Shown here piece by piece: positions 42,572 to 52,330 of a DNA stretch of 64,000 bases (positions are counted from its first letter, which is position 1; each line of letters starts with the position of its first letter). The notes beneath the pieces were generated by a model, which did not search any database, was not told where the DNA came from, and saw only the letters and a program-made list of their open reading frames with translations. The translations under genes were made by a program, and so were the position numbers. Origin of the DNA: JAHJQZ01 sp963675235 (lineage in GTDB: Bacteria; Pseudomonadota; Alphaproteobacteria; Rhizobiales; Devosiaceae); NCBI GenBank assembly GCA_963675235.2, contig CAXXFU010000004.1, positions 868,001-932,000 of the forward strand. Direction: 5' to 3'.

Positions 42572-45500
42572 TGAAAGCGATACATAGCGCGCTCAATCGC
42601 TGTTGGGGGCAATTTCGTCGGCTAATCGACTTCATTTGGGTCAGATTGCTACGGAGGTCTGCAAATCTGATAAGTCGTGTCGTTGATCAGATACAATTGC
42701 TGATCAAGGTCATATGGGGTGGATTCCAGCCAGGACTCGCAGAGCTTGTACGTCGTGTCGTCACGCAGCACCTACGCCAGAACCGCGAGTTTCGCACACA
42801 TCGGTATTCGCGCCTCATGCGACTTGCGAGATGGACGGTTCGCCATCCCGTAATTGCTCCGGCGATCGTTGCCCTTCTATATGCTTCAGTCCTCTTCCTA
42901 GCCGGATTTGAGTGGCTACAAGGCGCTAATTCTATCGCCGATGAGCAAGAAATCGTCCGTGACTTCTGGACTGTATGCATTGGCATATTCACCGTCCAGG
43001 CTGCATTGGTGGGCTTGGTCTTTCCGCTAGTTGTAGCTTTCGTTGGGCTGCTGAACCAAGGCCGCGCATCGTTTGCCTCGCGGCTCACCATTTATTTGGA
43101 ATCGTCGAACGCGGTCTTCGTCGGCGTGAGTTCGCTGTTGCTCTGTACGGCGATCGCCCTGCAGCTCCCTTTTGTCACGAATATGGGCACTGCAAGAGCC
43201 GCGGTGATGCTGCTCAACATTGTTTGGTTCATCATCAATGTAGGTGCACTCGCCTACTTTGTGCTGCGCACAATTGCCTTTCTGCACCCAGCACGGCGGG
43301 CACCGATCATGCGAGCGTACGTCGCCAACGTGATTTGGCCACACGAATTGACCGAGACGGTCACTGCGAACCGATGGGGCAATGTCGTCAATTACGGCTA
43401 TCTTCCCGCAGGTGATGAAATCGATCCGTTTGCTCAAAACGAGCGCGCGCGCATCTGGTATTCCGCAATTTGGCCTGGTGGAGAGCCGCAAGTCTGTCGC
43501 CATTTGCGCCGCAAGATGCGACTTACTGATATTCGTGTCGCGATGCTGGCGCCGATCGTTCAGGCGTGGCTGAAGAAGGCGCGGGCAGCGGACGACGAAC
43601 AGGTCCACGATTTTGTCCTCCCGCTCGAGCCGAGGCGCGACTACGAGGGCGACCAAGTGCTCGCCAGAGCGACTCTCGCGCTGGGTCCATTGTCGCGCTG
43701 GCTGCTAAAGGCGTCTTTCAGATATCGCAGGGCTCCCAATGAGGATGAAGCAATCAGCCAGACTAGCGCGATCTTGCGTGAGATGATCGCCGACTTGATA
43801 GCGCTGATCGATTCGCGCCAAGCCGACGAGTTCGCCGACCAACTGTCCGAAATAATCGCGTTCCATGCCTTCCTTTACCGGCTCGCACAACTCTCCGATG
43901 AGGATCTCAATTACGCACAGCTAGGTTCAGGACAACGCTTGTTGGCAGATTCGCTCGGCGAGGAATGGGTACACGCATATCGTGATTTGATCCGCCGCGC
44001 CGTCGAGCGTCTGCCAGACGAGACCGAATTTATGGGCCGAATCGCTCATGCACCCGCCCATATTTACGGTCTCTTGGCGAGCGATGTGACGCCCCGGACA
44101 CTCCAACCGGTCTTGAGGATGGCGCAAAGTGTCGCCTACCGACTGATGGATTGGGCACAAGGTGAGCGTCGTGCTGAGACGTCGACGAGTTCAAGCGGCA
44201 GGCGCGCTTTTGCTTTAGCGCGCCAAAACGAGACCTATGAGCGCGCGTGGCGAGAATTGGTCGCTGGATGGGAGCGCTTGCTTCAAGCGATTGCCGCAAT
44301 GCCTGATCGGCATAATCACGGAAGTCGGAACTGGGAGGACTTCAAGCGAATTGCAGATAACATAATTACCCATTTGCAGGCGACGACACAGACGACAGCG
44401 CATGCGGTTTGGCTAGGGGACATGCTCGCTACAAACTGGACCTGTGACCTCATGCTCCACTGGTGGATACAGGCCGAACGAGCGTGGAGCATTCACGGCG
44501 AGTATTGGCAAATGCAATCCGAAGCGCTGACACTCGAGACCCTGGAGCTCGACTGGCCGGCGATCGAGAAAATGCCACCTAACCAAGGAGATGATGCACC
44601 GGCTGCGCCGATCGTGTTCGGTGCGATCATGCTCAACGCCTGGCGCGATCATGTTGTTACCCTTGCCAGCTTGTGCCTTCATTGGGCGATCCATACGGGT
44701 GCCTCAGAGACGGCGACCAAAGCGGCACGCATGCTTTTGTTTGGCGAGCCGCACGATCTTGGCGACACGGGCACCCAAGCGGATCGCATCCTGTCTGGCG
44801 TTGATGTCCTAATCTCCGCCTTGAGAATAACAGGGTCCGGCGAGCGCTTTGTCGAACACAGCTATGCCGGGCGCATCGATCATCTACTCGAAGGGCTAGG
44901 CCAACTCGGGGATTCACCGTGGGTTTCAATGCGCATCTATAGTTCGGGTGGCGGTCTTTCTTTCGAGGCACTGCCCGGCGCGCAGGCAATTGCAATGTTG
45001 GCGACAACACGGGGGCCCCAGCCGATCAGCGGAGATCTGCGACGTCTCCTCACGCAGCCCGACGACGAGGCGCTGCGACGTAGGGAGCGCCATCTTAGGG
45101 CACTGCTTGCAGCATTTGACGAACTCAACGTTGACAAACACGGGTTTCTGCTCGTCGGGCTCATCGGCGAAGGAGATGATCCACTATTCAATGCGCGGCG
45201 GGACTATGCGCGGCAGTTGGTCGAACAGTCACTTGGCGTGCTGACCGACCACCGCGCACAAGCTATCATCGACGCCCCCATTGATCCCGCGCGCGTTGGA
45301 GCTGTCGCCAACGCGGCAAGTTCCGAGGCTTTTGCGCCGAGCACATTCCCGCACCAACTGTTCGCCGAAATAACACCTACGGACGAGGCTTTGAGCGAAT
45401 TCACGCTAAACGTGAAAGAGCTTCCTAAGGGGGTGTATACAGATCCGCCGATGGCGCAGGCGGTGATTAATGAGGAGGAATGGTGGCGCGACGTGATGGC

Positions 45501-46041
45501 GAACAAAATCGCCGATGTGGTCTGGTCAGATGTGGAGCGCAGCGCAAGCTTCCAGGAAGTGGACGGCCGCACGCCGGATGAATTCTGGATTGCAGTACGC
45601 GACGGCAGCGCTCGAATGCGCACCGATGGCCAGGATCCGTTTCTTGTGATCGACAATTCGACAAGTCCCGAGTGGCTAATCGACTGGCGCTGGTCCCACC
45701 GTCAAGGCAACGCCACCAAACCGGCCGACTTGGTCATCACGCTCAAGGAACACCACGTCACGGGATACGAGTTTGCGATGAACGACACGCCGGTCTTTCG
45801 CGCTCGGACTGCCTTTGGAGTTGCCTATCTCATGCCCAAACAGTTGCTAAGACGGATGCGCTATCATCGGTATGACAATGGTCTGCCTGTTTCACTGCAA
45901 TTTGAGCCTGATCCAGAAAACCCCTGGCAAGGTGCCATGCATGCGAAATTCCAGCGTCAGGTCGAATTGGGTGACTTTGTTGCCTATCGAATTCGATGGA
46001 TGGACTTGCCAAACATGTCGGGAGTCGCGAACGACAGCTAG
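42571..46041 (+). CDS. 1,156-residue unknown protein with four N-terminal membrane helices
   Basis: No family recognised. Hydrophobic segments lie at residues about 94-114, 134-161, 181-200 and 210-236, after a basic amphipathic first 90 residues. About 900 residues of mostly helical, soluble, Trp-rich sequence follow, with a shift to more beta-like sequence after about residue 940 (WWRDVMANKIADVVW, WIAVRDGSARM, DLVITLKEHH). The build is a membrane anchor plus large cytosolic sensor or effector. It ends the island's coupled gene chain and shares the island with a DSR-like SIR2 protein, so a defence role is plausible but unproven. No nuclease or ATPase motif is seen. Confidence 0.75.
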   Translation: MKAIHSALNRCWGQFRRLIDFIWVRLLRRSANLISRVVDQIQLLIKVIWGGFQPGLAELVRRVVTQHLRQNREFRTHRYSRLMRLARWTVRHPVIAPAIVALLYASVLFLAGFEWLQGANSIADEQEIVRDFWTVCIGIFTVQAALVGLVFPLVVAFVGLLNQGRASFASRLTIYLESSNAVFVGVSSLLLCTAIALQLPFVTNMGTARAAVMLLNIVWFIINVGALAYFVLRTIAFLHPARRAPIMRAYVANVIWPHELTETVTANRWGNVVNYGYLPAGDEIDPFAQNERARIWYSAIWPGGEPQVCRHLRRKMRLTDIRVAMLAPIVQAWLKKARAADDEQVHDFVLPLEPRRDYEGDQVLARATLALGPLSRWLLKASFRYRRAPNEDEAISQTSAILREMIADLIALIDSRQADEFADQLSEIIAFHAFLYRLAQLSDEDLNYAQLGSGQRLLADSLGEEWVHAYRDLIRRAVERLPDETEFMGRIAHAPAHIYGLLASDVTPRTLQPVLRMAQSVAYRLMDWAQGERRAETSTSSSGRRAFALARQNETYERAWRELVAGWERLLQAIAAMPDRHNHGSRNWEDFKRIADNIITHLQATTQTTAHAVWLGDMLATNWTCDLMLHWWIQAERAWSIHGEYWQMQSEALTLETLELDWPAIEKMPPNQGDDAPAAPIVFGAIMLNAWRDHVVTLASLCLHWAIHTGASETATKAARMLLFGEPHDLGDTGTQADRILSGVDVLISALRITGSGERFVEHSYAGRIDHLLEGLGQLGDSPWVSMRIYSSGGGLSFEALPGAQAIAMLATTRGPQPISGDLRRLLTQPDDEALRRRERHLRALLAAFDELNVDKHGFLLVGLIGEGDDPLFNARRDYARQLVEQSLGVLTDHRAQAIIDAPIDPARVGAVANAASSEAFAPSTFPHQLFAEITPTDEALSEFTLNVKELPKGVYTDPPMAQAVINEEEWWRDVMANKIADVVWSDVERSASFQEVDGRTPDEFWIAVRDGSARMRTDGQDPFLVIDNSTSPEWLIDWRWSHRQGNATKPADLVITLKEHHVTGYEFAMNDTPVFRARTAFGVAYLMPKQLLRRMRYHRYDNGLPVSLQFEPDPENPWQGAMHAKFQRQVELGDFVAYRIRWMDLPNMSGVANDS

Positions 46042-46832
46042 AAGACATGGAAAACTACCGCGCTACACGTTCTTCCCGATCCCCAGTCATAAGTCATCGA
46101 GGGACACCTATTCCTTGAACTTGTAAGGACTCAAACTGGGTGAATTCTGTCGATGTCTGTAGCATTCATATTCGCGGATATGCACCCTATACATCTGCAT
46201 AGACGCCGCAAGGTCAACCCAACGCATGCGACCGGTAACTTGGAATCGGCCTGCACTAAACCTCAGATGTTGCGGGCAGTCTCTTTGTAGGCATCACGGT
46301 CAGCAATGGCCGATTTTGGAGTTCATGCTGATAGCATTCGTTCAATCCTACATCTGAATAATGGTGCATAGCGAGGCGCCAAGAATGTGCTTGGATTGAT
46401 ATGGGGATGACCGCCTCTGACGAAGAAACTTGTGCTTCGCCATGCGGCTCTGGTGAGCCGACTGGCACAGCCTCGCCATACGGTCCCTAGTCGGTCGGCC
46501 ATACCATTCGTTGGCGCAGGCATGGTATGGTTGAGTCCTATCGCGCCGCTACGCACAGAACCTCTATTCCGGCAAGCGCACAGGTTCGCGCTTGACCATG
46601 AGTGTCATGCGGCCGCTGCATGAAGCGCGGCAGGGGTGCGGCCCTGCGCGGCTTGGTCGGAGCTGTCCGGAGCATCATGGGCATGTGCAGCCCTGACATG
46701 TTGGTACGCGCTCCGCTGCATGGCAGGGCGCTAGCACTACCGCGCACATGCGGAACGGCGTCTGGCTGTGAGCATTCTGTGAGTTATTGAAAAGCCCGTT
46801 CTGGGACGCGCGGCCTAAGCCATTGAAATCAT
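46042..46832. other. Gene-free island end next to the tRNA
   Basis: I see no convincing gene in 790 bases; frames are short and without coding character. The inverted repeat CCATACCAT (46499-46507) / ATGGTATGG (46522-46530) is present. The region may hold integrase arm sites or decayed cargo. Confidence 0.45.
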
Positions 46833-46909
<77 letters not shown>

Positions 46910-47163
46910 CTGCGATCGAACGGACCCTACGGTCTGTCCAGACACGGCGCGCAAACTAGTCGAAGGCTGGCGGGCGCGCAACAGAAAGGCGCATGCTCCC
47001 GGTCGAAACCCGCTCGGCGAGGGACATGACGGCGGAGAGCGATCATAAGTCGATCAAGCGCGATGAAGCTTTCAAGGGAAATGGTGCCCAAGGGCAGGCT
47101 GCAATCGGCATCTGCGCATCCGGCCGGTCGCCGGGTCGTGCCCGCCATTGTGCCGGCCAGTGC

Positions 47164-48519
47164 TCAAATCCGGTCGAGATAGGTCCTGTATTCAACGTCG
47201 GTGACCATTTCGGACATGGTCTGGATTTCGGCACGGCGGCAGGCGGTGTAGACCCGGCGGTAATCCTTGCCGAAAATGTCGGCCGCCGCTGCCGAACGGG
47301 CGAAGCCTTCGACGGCGCGGTTCCAGGTCTGATAGAGCTTGTGCCGCGGCTGGCCACCCTCCTCGGCCGGATAGCCGGGGTCGAGCCCGTCCCGCACCCC
47401 CAAAAGGATGCCGCCGAGCACGGCGGCGAGCGCCAGGTAAGGGTTGGCGTCCGAACCCGAAACCCGGTGTTCAAGCCGCGCGCCCTGGCCCGATATCTCG
47501 GGAATGCGGACGCTGGTATTGCGATTGTCGATCCCCCAGTCCGGAATGGTCGGGGCGTAGGAACCGGGGGCGAAACGACGGTAGGAATTGTAGTGAGGCG
47601 CGAAAATCGCCTGCATCTCGCGCATGGTCGACAAACTGCCGCCGATGGCCTTCAGCAGTGTCGCCGAAGGCTTGTCGTCGCTACTGGCGAGAACATTGTG
47701 CCCCTCGCCGTCGATCAGGCTGACATGGATATGCATGCCCGAGCCGGTTTCGCGCCCATAGGGTTTGGGCATGAAGGTCGCTTCAAGCCCGTGCTTGACG
47801 GCAACGCCCCAGACGACGCGCTTGAACAGCGTGGCATGGTCGGCAGCGGCCAGGGCGTCGGGAACGTGGCGGAAATTGATCTCGAACTGGCCCGGACCGA
47901 ATTCCGCCGTCACGGTATCGGCGGGAATATCGAGCGCATCGCAACCATTGCGGATATCGCTCAACACGTGCTCGAGCTCGGTCATCACGTCGAGATCGTA
48001 GAGCTGAGCGTCGGTCGTTCCTGAAGGAGGAACCGGCGGATCGCTCGGTGCCGTGCGCTTGCGGAACAGGTAGAACTCGAGTTCGAGCGCCACCACAGGC
48101 GTCAGATCCATCTCGGCGAAGCGCCTGACAACGGCAGCGAGGCGCTGGCGCGGGTCGTAGGTACAGCCGATCCCCGGCTCGGTCTCGAGCGTCATCAGAA
48201 CCTGGGCAACCGGGGTCTCGGACCACGGCAGGCGCTTGAGCGTGCGCATGATCGGCTTGCCGAAACCGTCGGGATCACCGCTGGCCAACGCCAGTTGCGT
48301 CGCTTCGACATCGCGTCCCCAGATGTCCAGGGCATAGGACGATATCGGCAGCCGCACATCGCCTTTCAGCAACTTGCTTGCGCCTTCCGGCGGCAGCCAT
48401 TTGCCGCGGAAAATCCCGTTCATGTCGGGAAACAGCAATTCGATCCGTTCGAGATCGGGATTTTCCGCCAGAAAGGCGAGGAGCAGGGCCTCGTCGTCCG
48501 GCGATTGGTGGGCCGTCAT
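47164..48519 (-). CDS. puuA: Gamma-glutamylpolyamine synthetase (glutamine synthetase family, PuuA-like)
   Basis: The 451-residue glutamine-synthetase-fold ligase has an N-terminal beta-grasp domain (LLFPDMNGIFRGKWLPP) and catalytic core motifs ALELEFYLF (metal Glu), GPGQFEINF, GSGMHIHVSL and DNRNTSVRIP. PuuA-type enzymes join glutamate to putrescine using ATP. It is divergent from the rest of the polyamine genes, with a GNAT gene between. A second PuuA-like gene lies at 49403, so the two may have different amine preference or regulation. Confidence 0.86.
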   Translation of the reverse strand: MTAHQSPDDEALLLAFLAENPDLERIELLFPDMNGIFRGKWLPPEGASKLLKGDVRLPISSYALDIWGRDVEATQLALASGDPDGFGKPIMRTLKRLPWSETPVAQVLMTLETEPGIGCTYDPRQRLAAVVRRFAEMDLTPVVALELEFYLFRKRTAPSDPPVPPSGTTDAQLYDLDVMTELEHVLSDIRNGCDALDIPADTVTAEFGPGQFEINFRHVPDALAAADHATLFKRVVWGVAVKHGLEATFMPKPYGRETGSGMHIHVSLIDGEGHNVLASSDDKPSATLLKAIGGSLSTMREMQAIFAPHYNSYRRFAPGSYAPTIPDWGIDNRNTSVRIPEISGQGARLEHRVSGSDANPYLALAAVLGGILLGVRDGLDPGYPAEEGGQPRHKLYQTWNRAVEGFARSAAAADIFGKDYRRVYTACRRAEIQTMSEMVTDVEYRTYLDRI

Positions 48520-48647
48520 GGGTGTGACCTATGGCGCAATTGCTTGCGTTGCGGGGTGTTCAAGCTAGCAGAGCGTTCGCCGCCGCGCCAGTTCTCCGGA
48601 TGCCGATTGCAAATGAGATGCCCGCAGATACCAAACCGGCCGGGAGC

Positions 48648-49172
48648 CTACAGGCGCAGGATCAGGCCCTGCATGGCGTCGCAACCGGCCCGGACCGGCT
48701 GGTCGAAACGCCAGTCACCGAGCGGGGTAAAGCCCCATTTGAGATAGGCGCGACGGGCTTGGTCGGCGCTTGCCATGTGATCGAGCCAGACATGGCTCAG
48801 CCCCAGATCCCGCGCCTCGGCGATGGCCGCCTCGGCAAGACGCCGTCCGAGCCCGAATCGCTGGGCGCCGGGCAGCAGGTAAATGCGCGGGATTTCGGCG
48901 CCGCCAGCTTCCCGCGTTGCCGGGTTGGCCGATCCGACGATCATGGTCAGGAACCCGACGATTTCGCCGTCGACCTCGGCGACCCACGCGCGCGTCTCCT
49001 TGCGCCCGAGAAAGGCGGACATCGCCGCTGCACCGTAGCTGTCGAGCCATCTGGACAGTGCCGCGCCATCGTCCCAGAGATCGCCGTAGGCGGCGGCATA
49101 GGCGGCGGGACCGACGCTGCCGAGACGTTCGGCATCCAGAGCGGTTGCTTGTCGAATGACGGGTTCGGCCAT
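48648..49172 (-). CDS. GNAT-family N-acetyltransferase
   Basis: The 174-residue protein has the GNAT fold: VAEVDGEIVGFLTMIVG (beta-strands), IYLLPGAQRFGLGRRLAEAAIAEA with the acetyl-CoA pyrophosphate loop (QRFGLG, of the Q/RxxGxG/A type), and ARRAYLKWGFTPLGD near the end. It sits between the two PuuA-like genes and may acetylate a polyamine or related amine, but GNAT substrates cannot be read from sequence. Confidence 0.86.
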   Translation of the reverse strand: MAEPVIRQATALDAERLGSVGPAAYAAAYGDLWDDGAALSRWLDSYGAAAMSAFLGRKETRAWVAEVDGEIVGFLTMIVGSANPATREAGGAEIPRIYLLPGAQRFGLGRRLAEAAIAEARDLGLSHVWLDHMASADQARRAYLKWGFTPLGDWRFDQPVRAGCDAMQGLILRL

Positions 49173-49402
49173 GCTGGGCTCCGGCAGGAAGGGCGGATTT
49201 CGGGCCGTGTTGGCGACAAGAGCCTGCGACAGGCAGGATTGAGCTGCAAGGCCGGGTCACGCGCCCGATCGCCGCAGAAATCGGGCGAAGGCCGGAACGC
49301 CGGCTCCTGTTCGTTCCCGCTCAGATTTCTTGCCAAGAGCCATCGCCCCCAAATAATCTCGGCCAAGGCGCATGAACCGCGCCGCAACCGGAGTGAGGCC
49401 CG

Positions 49403-50776
49403 ATGAGCCACGAGGAAATGCAGAAGGTCATTGCCCTTCTGCCGAAGCATCTGCAAGCCTGGCTCAAGGGGCGCGAACCCGAGGAAGTCGAAAGCGTCGT
49501 GCCGGACATGGTCGGCATCGGACGCGGCAAGGCCATGCCGGGCCGCAAGTTCATCAAGCAACAGCACATGTACCTGCCGACCTCGATCTTCTTCCAGACC
49601 ATCACCGGCGCCTACGCCGAGCCCAACATTCCCAACGCCTGGGCCGAGAGCGACCTGGTGTTCATGCCCGATCTCAAGACGGCGCGGGCGGTACCCTGGA
49701 CTTCGGACGTCACCATCCAAGTGATCTGTGACGTGCTCAATCAGGACGGCACGCCGAGCCCGCTGGCACCGCGCAATGTGCTGAAGCGCATCCTCGCCCT
49801 TTACGAGAAAGAGGGCTGGGCGCCGCTGGTAGCGCCGGAAATGGAATTCTACCTGACAAAGCCCAATGTCGACCCGGACGCGCCAGTGGCGCCACCGGTC
49901 GGGCGCACCGGCCGCCAGGGCGTCGGCCGCCAGACCTATTCGATCTCCGGGGTCGATGAGTACCCGGAGATCGTCGACGACATCTATGATTTCGCCGAAG
50001 CGCAGGGTCTCGAGATCGACACGGTGATGCAGGAAGGCGGCGCCGGCCAGCTCGAGATCAACCTCAATCACGGCGATCCGATCGATCTCGCCGACCAGGT
50101 CTTCATGTTCAAGCGCACCATACGCGAGGCGGCGCTCCGGCACGATTGCTACGCCACATTCATGGCCAAGCCGATGGAGAACGAGCCGGGCAGCGCCATG
50201 CACATCCACCAGTCGGTGGTCGATACCGCCTCGGGCGCCAATGTTTTCAACGATCAGAACGGCGAACCGACCGAGCTGTTCTACGGCTTCCTCGGCGGGC
50301 AGCAGAAATACCTCAATTCCGTGGTCTGCATGCTGGCTCCTTACGTCAATTCCTACCGGCGGCTGGTGCCGGGCGCGGCGGCGCCGATCAACCTCGAATG
50401 GGGATCGGACAATCGTTCGACCGGCCTCAGGATACCGATCTCCAAGCCGGAATCGCGGCGGGTCGAGTGCCGTGTCGTCGGCATGGACGCCAACCCCTAC
50501 CTCGCCATGGCGGCGGCGCTGGCCTGCGGCTATCTCGGCATGAAGGAGGGGTTGAAACCGCGTCCGCCGGTCAGTTCGGATGCCGGCGACCTGCCGCACG
50601 AGCTGCCCTATGACGTGCTGGAAGCGCTCAACCTGTTCGAGGCCGAACCCAAGGTGCAGGAGATTCTGGGCAAGGAATTTTCCCAGCTCTACACCGCCAT
50701 CAAGCGGGCCGAGCACGACGAATTCCTGTCGGTGATCAGCCCGTGGGAACGTGAACACTTGATGCTCAATGTGTGA
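49403..50776 (+). CDS. puuA: Second gamma-glutamylpolyamine synthetase (PuuA-like)
   Basis: The 457-residue glutamine synthetase family protein has SVVPDMVGIGRGKAMPG near the start, APEMEFYLT, GAGQLEINLNHGDP, GSAMHIHQSVVD and DNRSTGLRIP. Length and motifs match alphaproteobacterial glutamate-putrescine ligases. It leads the plus-strand group of aminotransferase, oxidase and hydrolase genes. It is clearly diverged from the copy at 47164, so it is not a recent duplication. Confidence 0.88.
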   Translation: MSHEEMQKVIALLPKHLQAWLKGREPEEVESVVPDMVGIGRGKAMPGRKFIKQQHMYLPTSIFFQTITGAYAEPNIPNAWAESDLVFMPDLKTARAVPWTSDVTIQVICDVLNQDGTPSPLAPRNVLKRILALYEKEGWAPLVAPEMEFYLTKPNVDPDAPVAPPVGRTGRQGVGRQTYSISGVDEYPEIVDDIYDFAEAQGLEIDTVMQEGGAGQLEINLNHGDPIDLADQVFMFKRTIREAALRHDCYATFMAKPMENEPGSAMHIHQSVVDTASGANVFNDQNGEPTELFYGFLGGQQKYLNSVVCMLAPYVNSYRRLVPGAAAPINLEWGSDNRSTGLRIPISKPESRRVECRVVGMDANPYLAMAAALACGYLGMKEGLKPRPPVSSDAGDLPHELPYDVLEALNLFEAEPKVQEILGKEFSQLYTAIKRAEHDEFLSVISPWEREHLMLNV

Positions 50777-50928
50777 AAACCGGATCCGGGCGCGCCGGCC
50801 ATTTCAATGCGATGGAACCGGATGATAGTGGAGAGTAAAACCGGTGCGGCAAAGCCTTTGCCCGACACTGCGTCCCGTTCTCAGATTTTCCCGCGTGTTC
50901 GCGGCCCCGCCTTGATGAAAGCAGTGCA

Positions 50929-52323
50929 ATGACCACACTTTCCAACCATCCCTCGACCGCCGAATTGCAGGCGCTCGACGCCGCCCATCACCTGCACCCG
51001 TTCACCACGGCAAGCGCCCTCAACAAGAAGGGCGCCCGCATGATCACCCGCGCCGACGGCGTCTGGCTGACCGACAGCGACGGCAACACCATGCTCGACG
51101 GCATGGCGGGCCTGTGGTGCGTCAATATCGGCTATGGCCGCGGCGAACTGGCCGAGGCGGCGGCGCGGCAGATGCGCGAACTGCCCTATTACAACACCTT
51201 CTTCCAGACCGCCCATCCACCGGTGGTTGCGCTGGCGGCCCGCATCGCCGAACTGGCGCCGGGCGATCTCAACCACGTGTTTTTCGCCGGTTCGGGGTCC
51301 GAGGCCAACGACACCAATCTCAGGATGGTGCGCACCTACTGGGCGGCACTCGGCAAACCCGACAAGCACATCGTCATCTCGCGCAAGAATGCCTATCACG
51401 GCTCGACGATGGGCGGCGGGTCGCTCGGCGGCATGGCCCCGATCCATTCCCAGGGTGGTCTGCCCATTCCCGGTATCGTTCATATCGACCAGCCCTATTG
51501 GTGGGGCGAAGGCGGCGAGATGAGCCCGGAAGAGTTCGGCTTCGCCCGCGCCCGCCAACTTGAGGCGGAGATCGACCGCCTCGGCGAGGACAAGGTCGCC
51601 GCCTTCATCGCCGAACCGATCCAGGGCGCCGGCGGCGTCATTATCCCGCCCGACAGCTACTGGCCGGAAATCTCGCGCATCTGCGCCGAGCGCGACATCC
51701 TCTTGATCGTCGACGAGGTCATCACCGGCTTCGGCCGCACCGGCAATTGGTTCGCCGCGCAAACCTATGACCTCAAGCCCGACATCGTCACAATCGCCAA
51801 GGGACTCAGTTCCGGCTACCAGCCGATCGGCGGTTCGGTGGTCACCGACAAGGTTGCCGAGGTGATCGGCTCGCTCGAATTCAACCACGGCTACACTTTC
51901 TCCGGTCATCCGGTGGCGGCGGCGGTGTCGCTGGAAAACCTCCGGATTCTCGACGAGGAAGGCATCGTCACCCGCGTACGCGAAAAAACCGCGCCGCACC
52001 TGGCCGAACGCTGGACCAGTCTTGCAGATCACCCGATGGTCGGCGAGGCGCGCATCAAGGGCATGATGGCGGCAATCGAGCTGACCCCCGACAAGGACCG
52101 CCGGGCCAAGTTCGCCGGCGAGGAAGGCAAGGTCGGCTTGATCACCCGCGAAATCTGCTTCGCCAATGGTCTGGTCATGCGCCATGTCGGGGACAAGATG
52201 ATCATCTCGCCGCCGCTGGTGATCTCCGAGGGTGAAATCGACGAACTGGTTTCGCGCGCCTGGAAATGCCTCGATCTTGCCGAGGCCAGGGCGCGCGAGG
52301 AAGGACTGTTTCTTTCCAGGTAG
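50929..52323 (+). CDS. Class III aminotransferase, probable putrescine/polyamine:pyruvate aminotransferase
   Basis: The 464-residue PLP enzyme has GLWCVNIGYGRGELAEAA, FFAGSGSEANDTN, the cofactor Asp262 in LIVDEVITGFGRTG and Lys291 in VTIAKGLSSGYQPIG. It resembles SpuC-type enzymes that transaminate putrescine or the gamma-glutamyl derivative, with pyruvate as acceptor. It lies between the ligase and the PuuB-type oxidase, which supports the polyamine role. Omega-amino-acid:pyruvate transaminase activity is an alternative. Confidence 0.88.
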   Translation: MTTLSNHPSTAELQALDAAHHLHPFTTASALNKKGARMITRADGVWLTDSDGNTMLDGMAGLWCVNIGYGRGELAEAAARQMRELPYYNTFFQTAHPPVVALAARIAELAPGDLNHVFFAGSGSEANDTNLRMVRTYWAALGKPDKHIVISRKNAYHGSTMGGGSLGGMAPIHSQGGLPIPGIVHIDQPYWWGEGGEMSPEEFGFARARQLEAEIDRLGEDKVAAFIAEPIQGAGGVIIPPDSYWPEISRICAERDILLIVDEVITGFGRTGNWFAAQTYDLKPDIVTIAKGLSSGYQPIGGSVVTDKVAEVIGSLEFNHGYTFSGHPVAAAVSLENLRILDEEGIVTRVREKTAPHLAERWTSLADHPMVGEARIKGMMAAIELTPDKDRRAKFAGEEGKVGLITREICFANGLVMRHVGDKMIISPPLVISEGEIDELVSRAWKCLDLAEARAREEGLFLSR

Positions 52324-52330
52324 GACGCAC

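Noticed and set aside
46602..46790. 62-codon frame near the island end
   Set aside because: No ribosome-binding site, no family and an equally open frame on the other strand; treated as non-coding.
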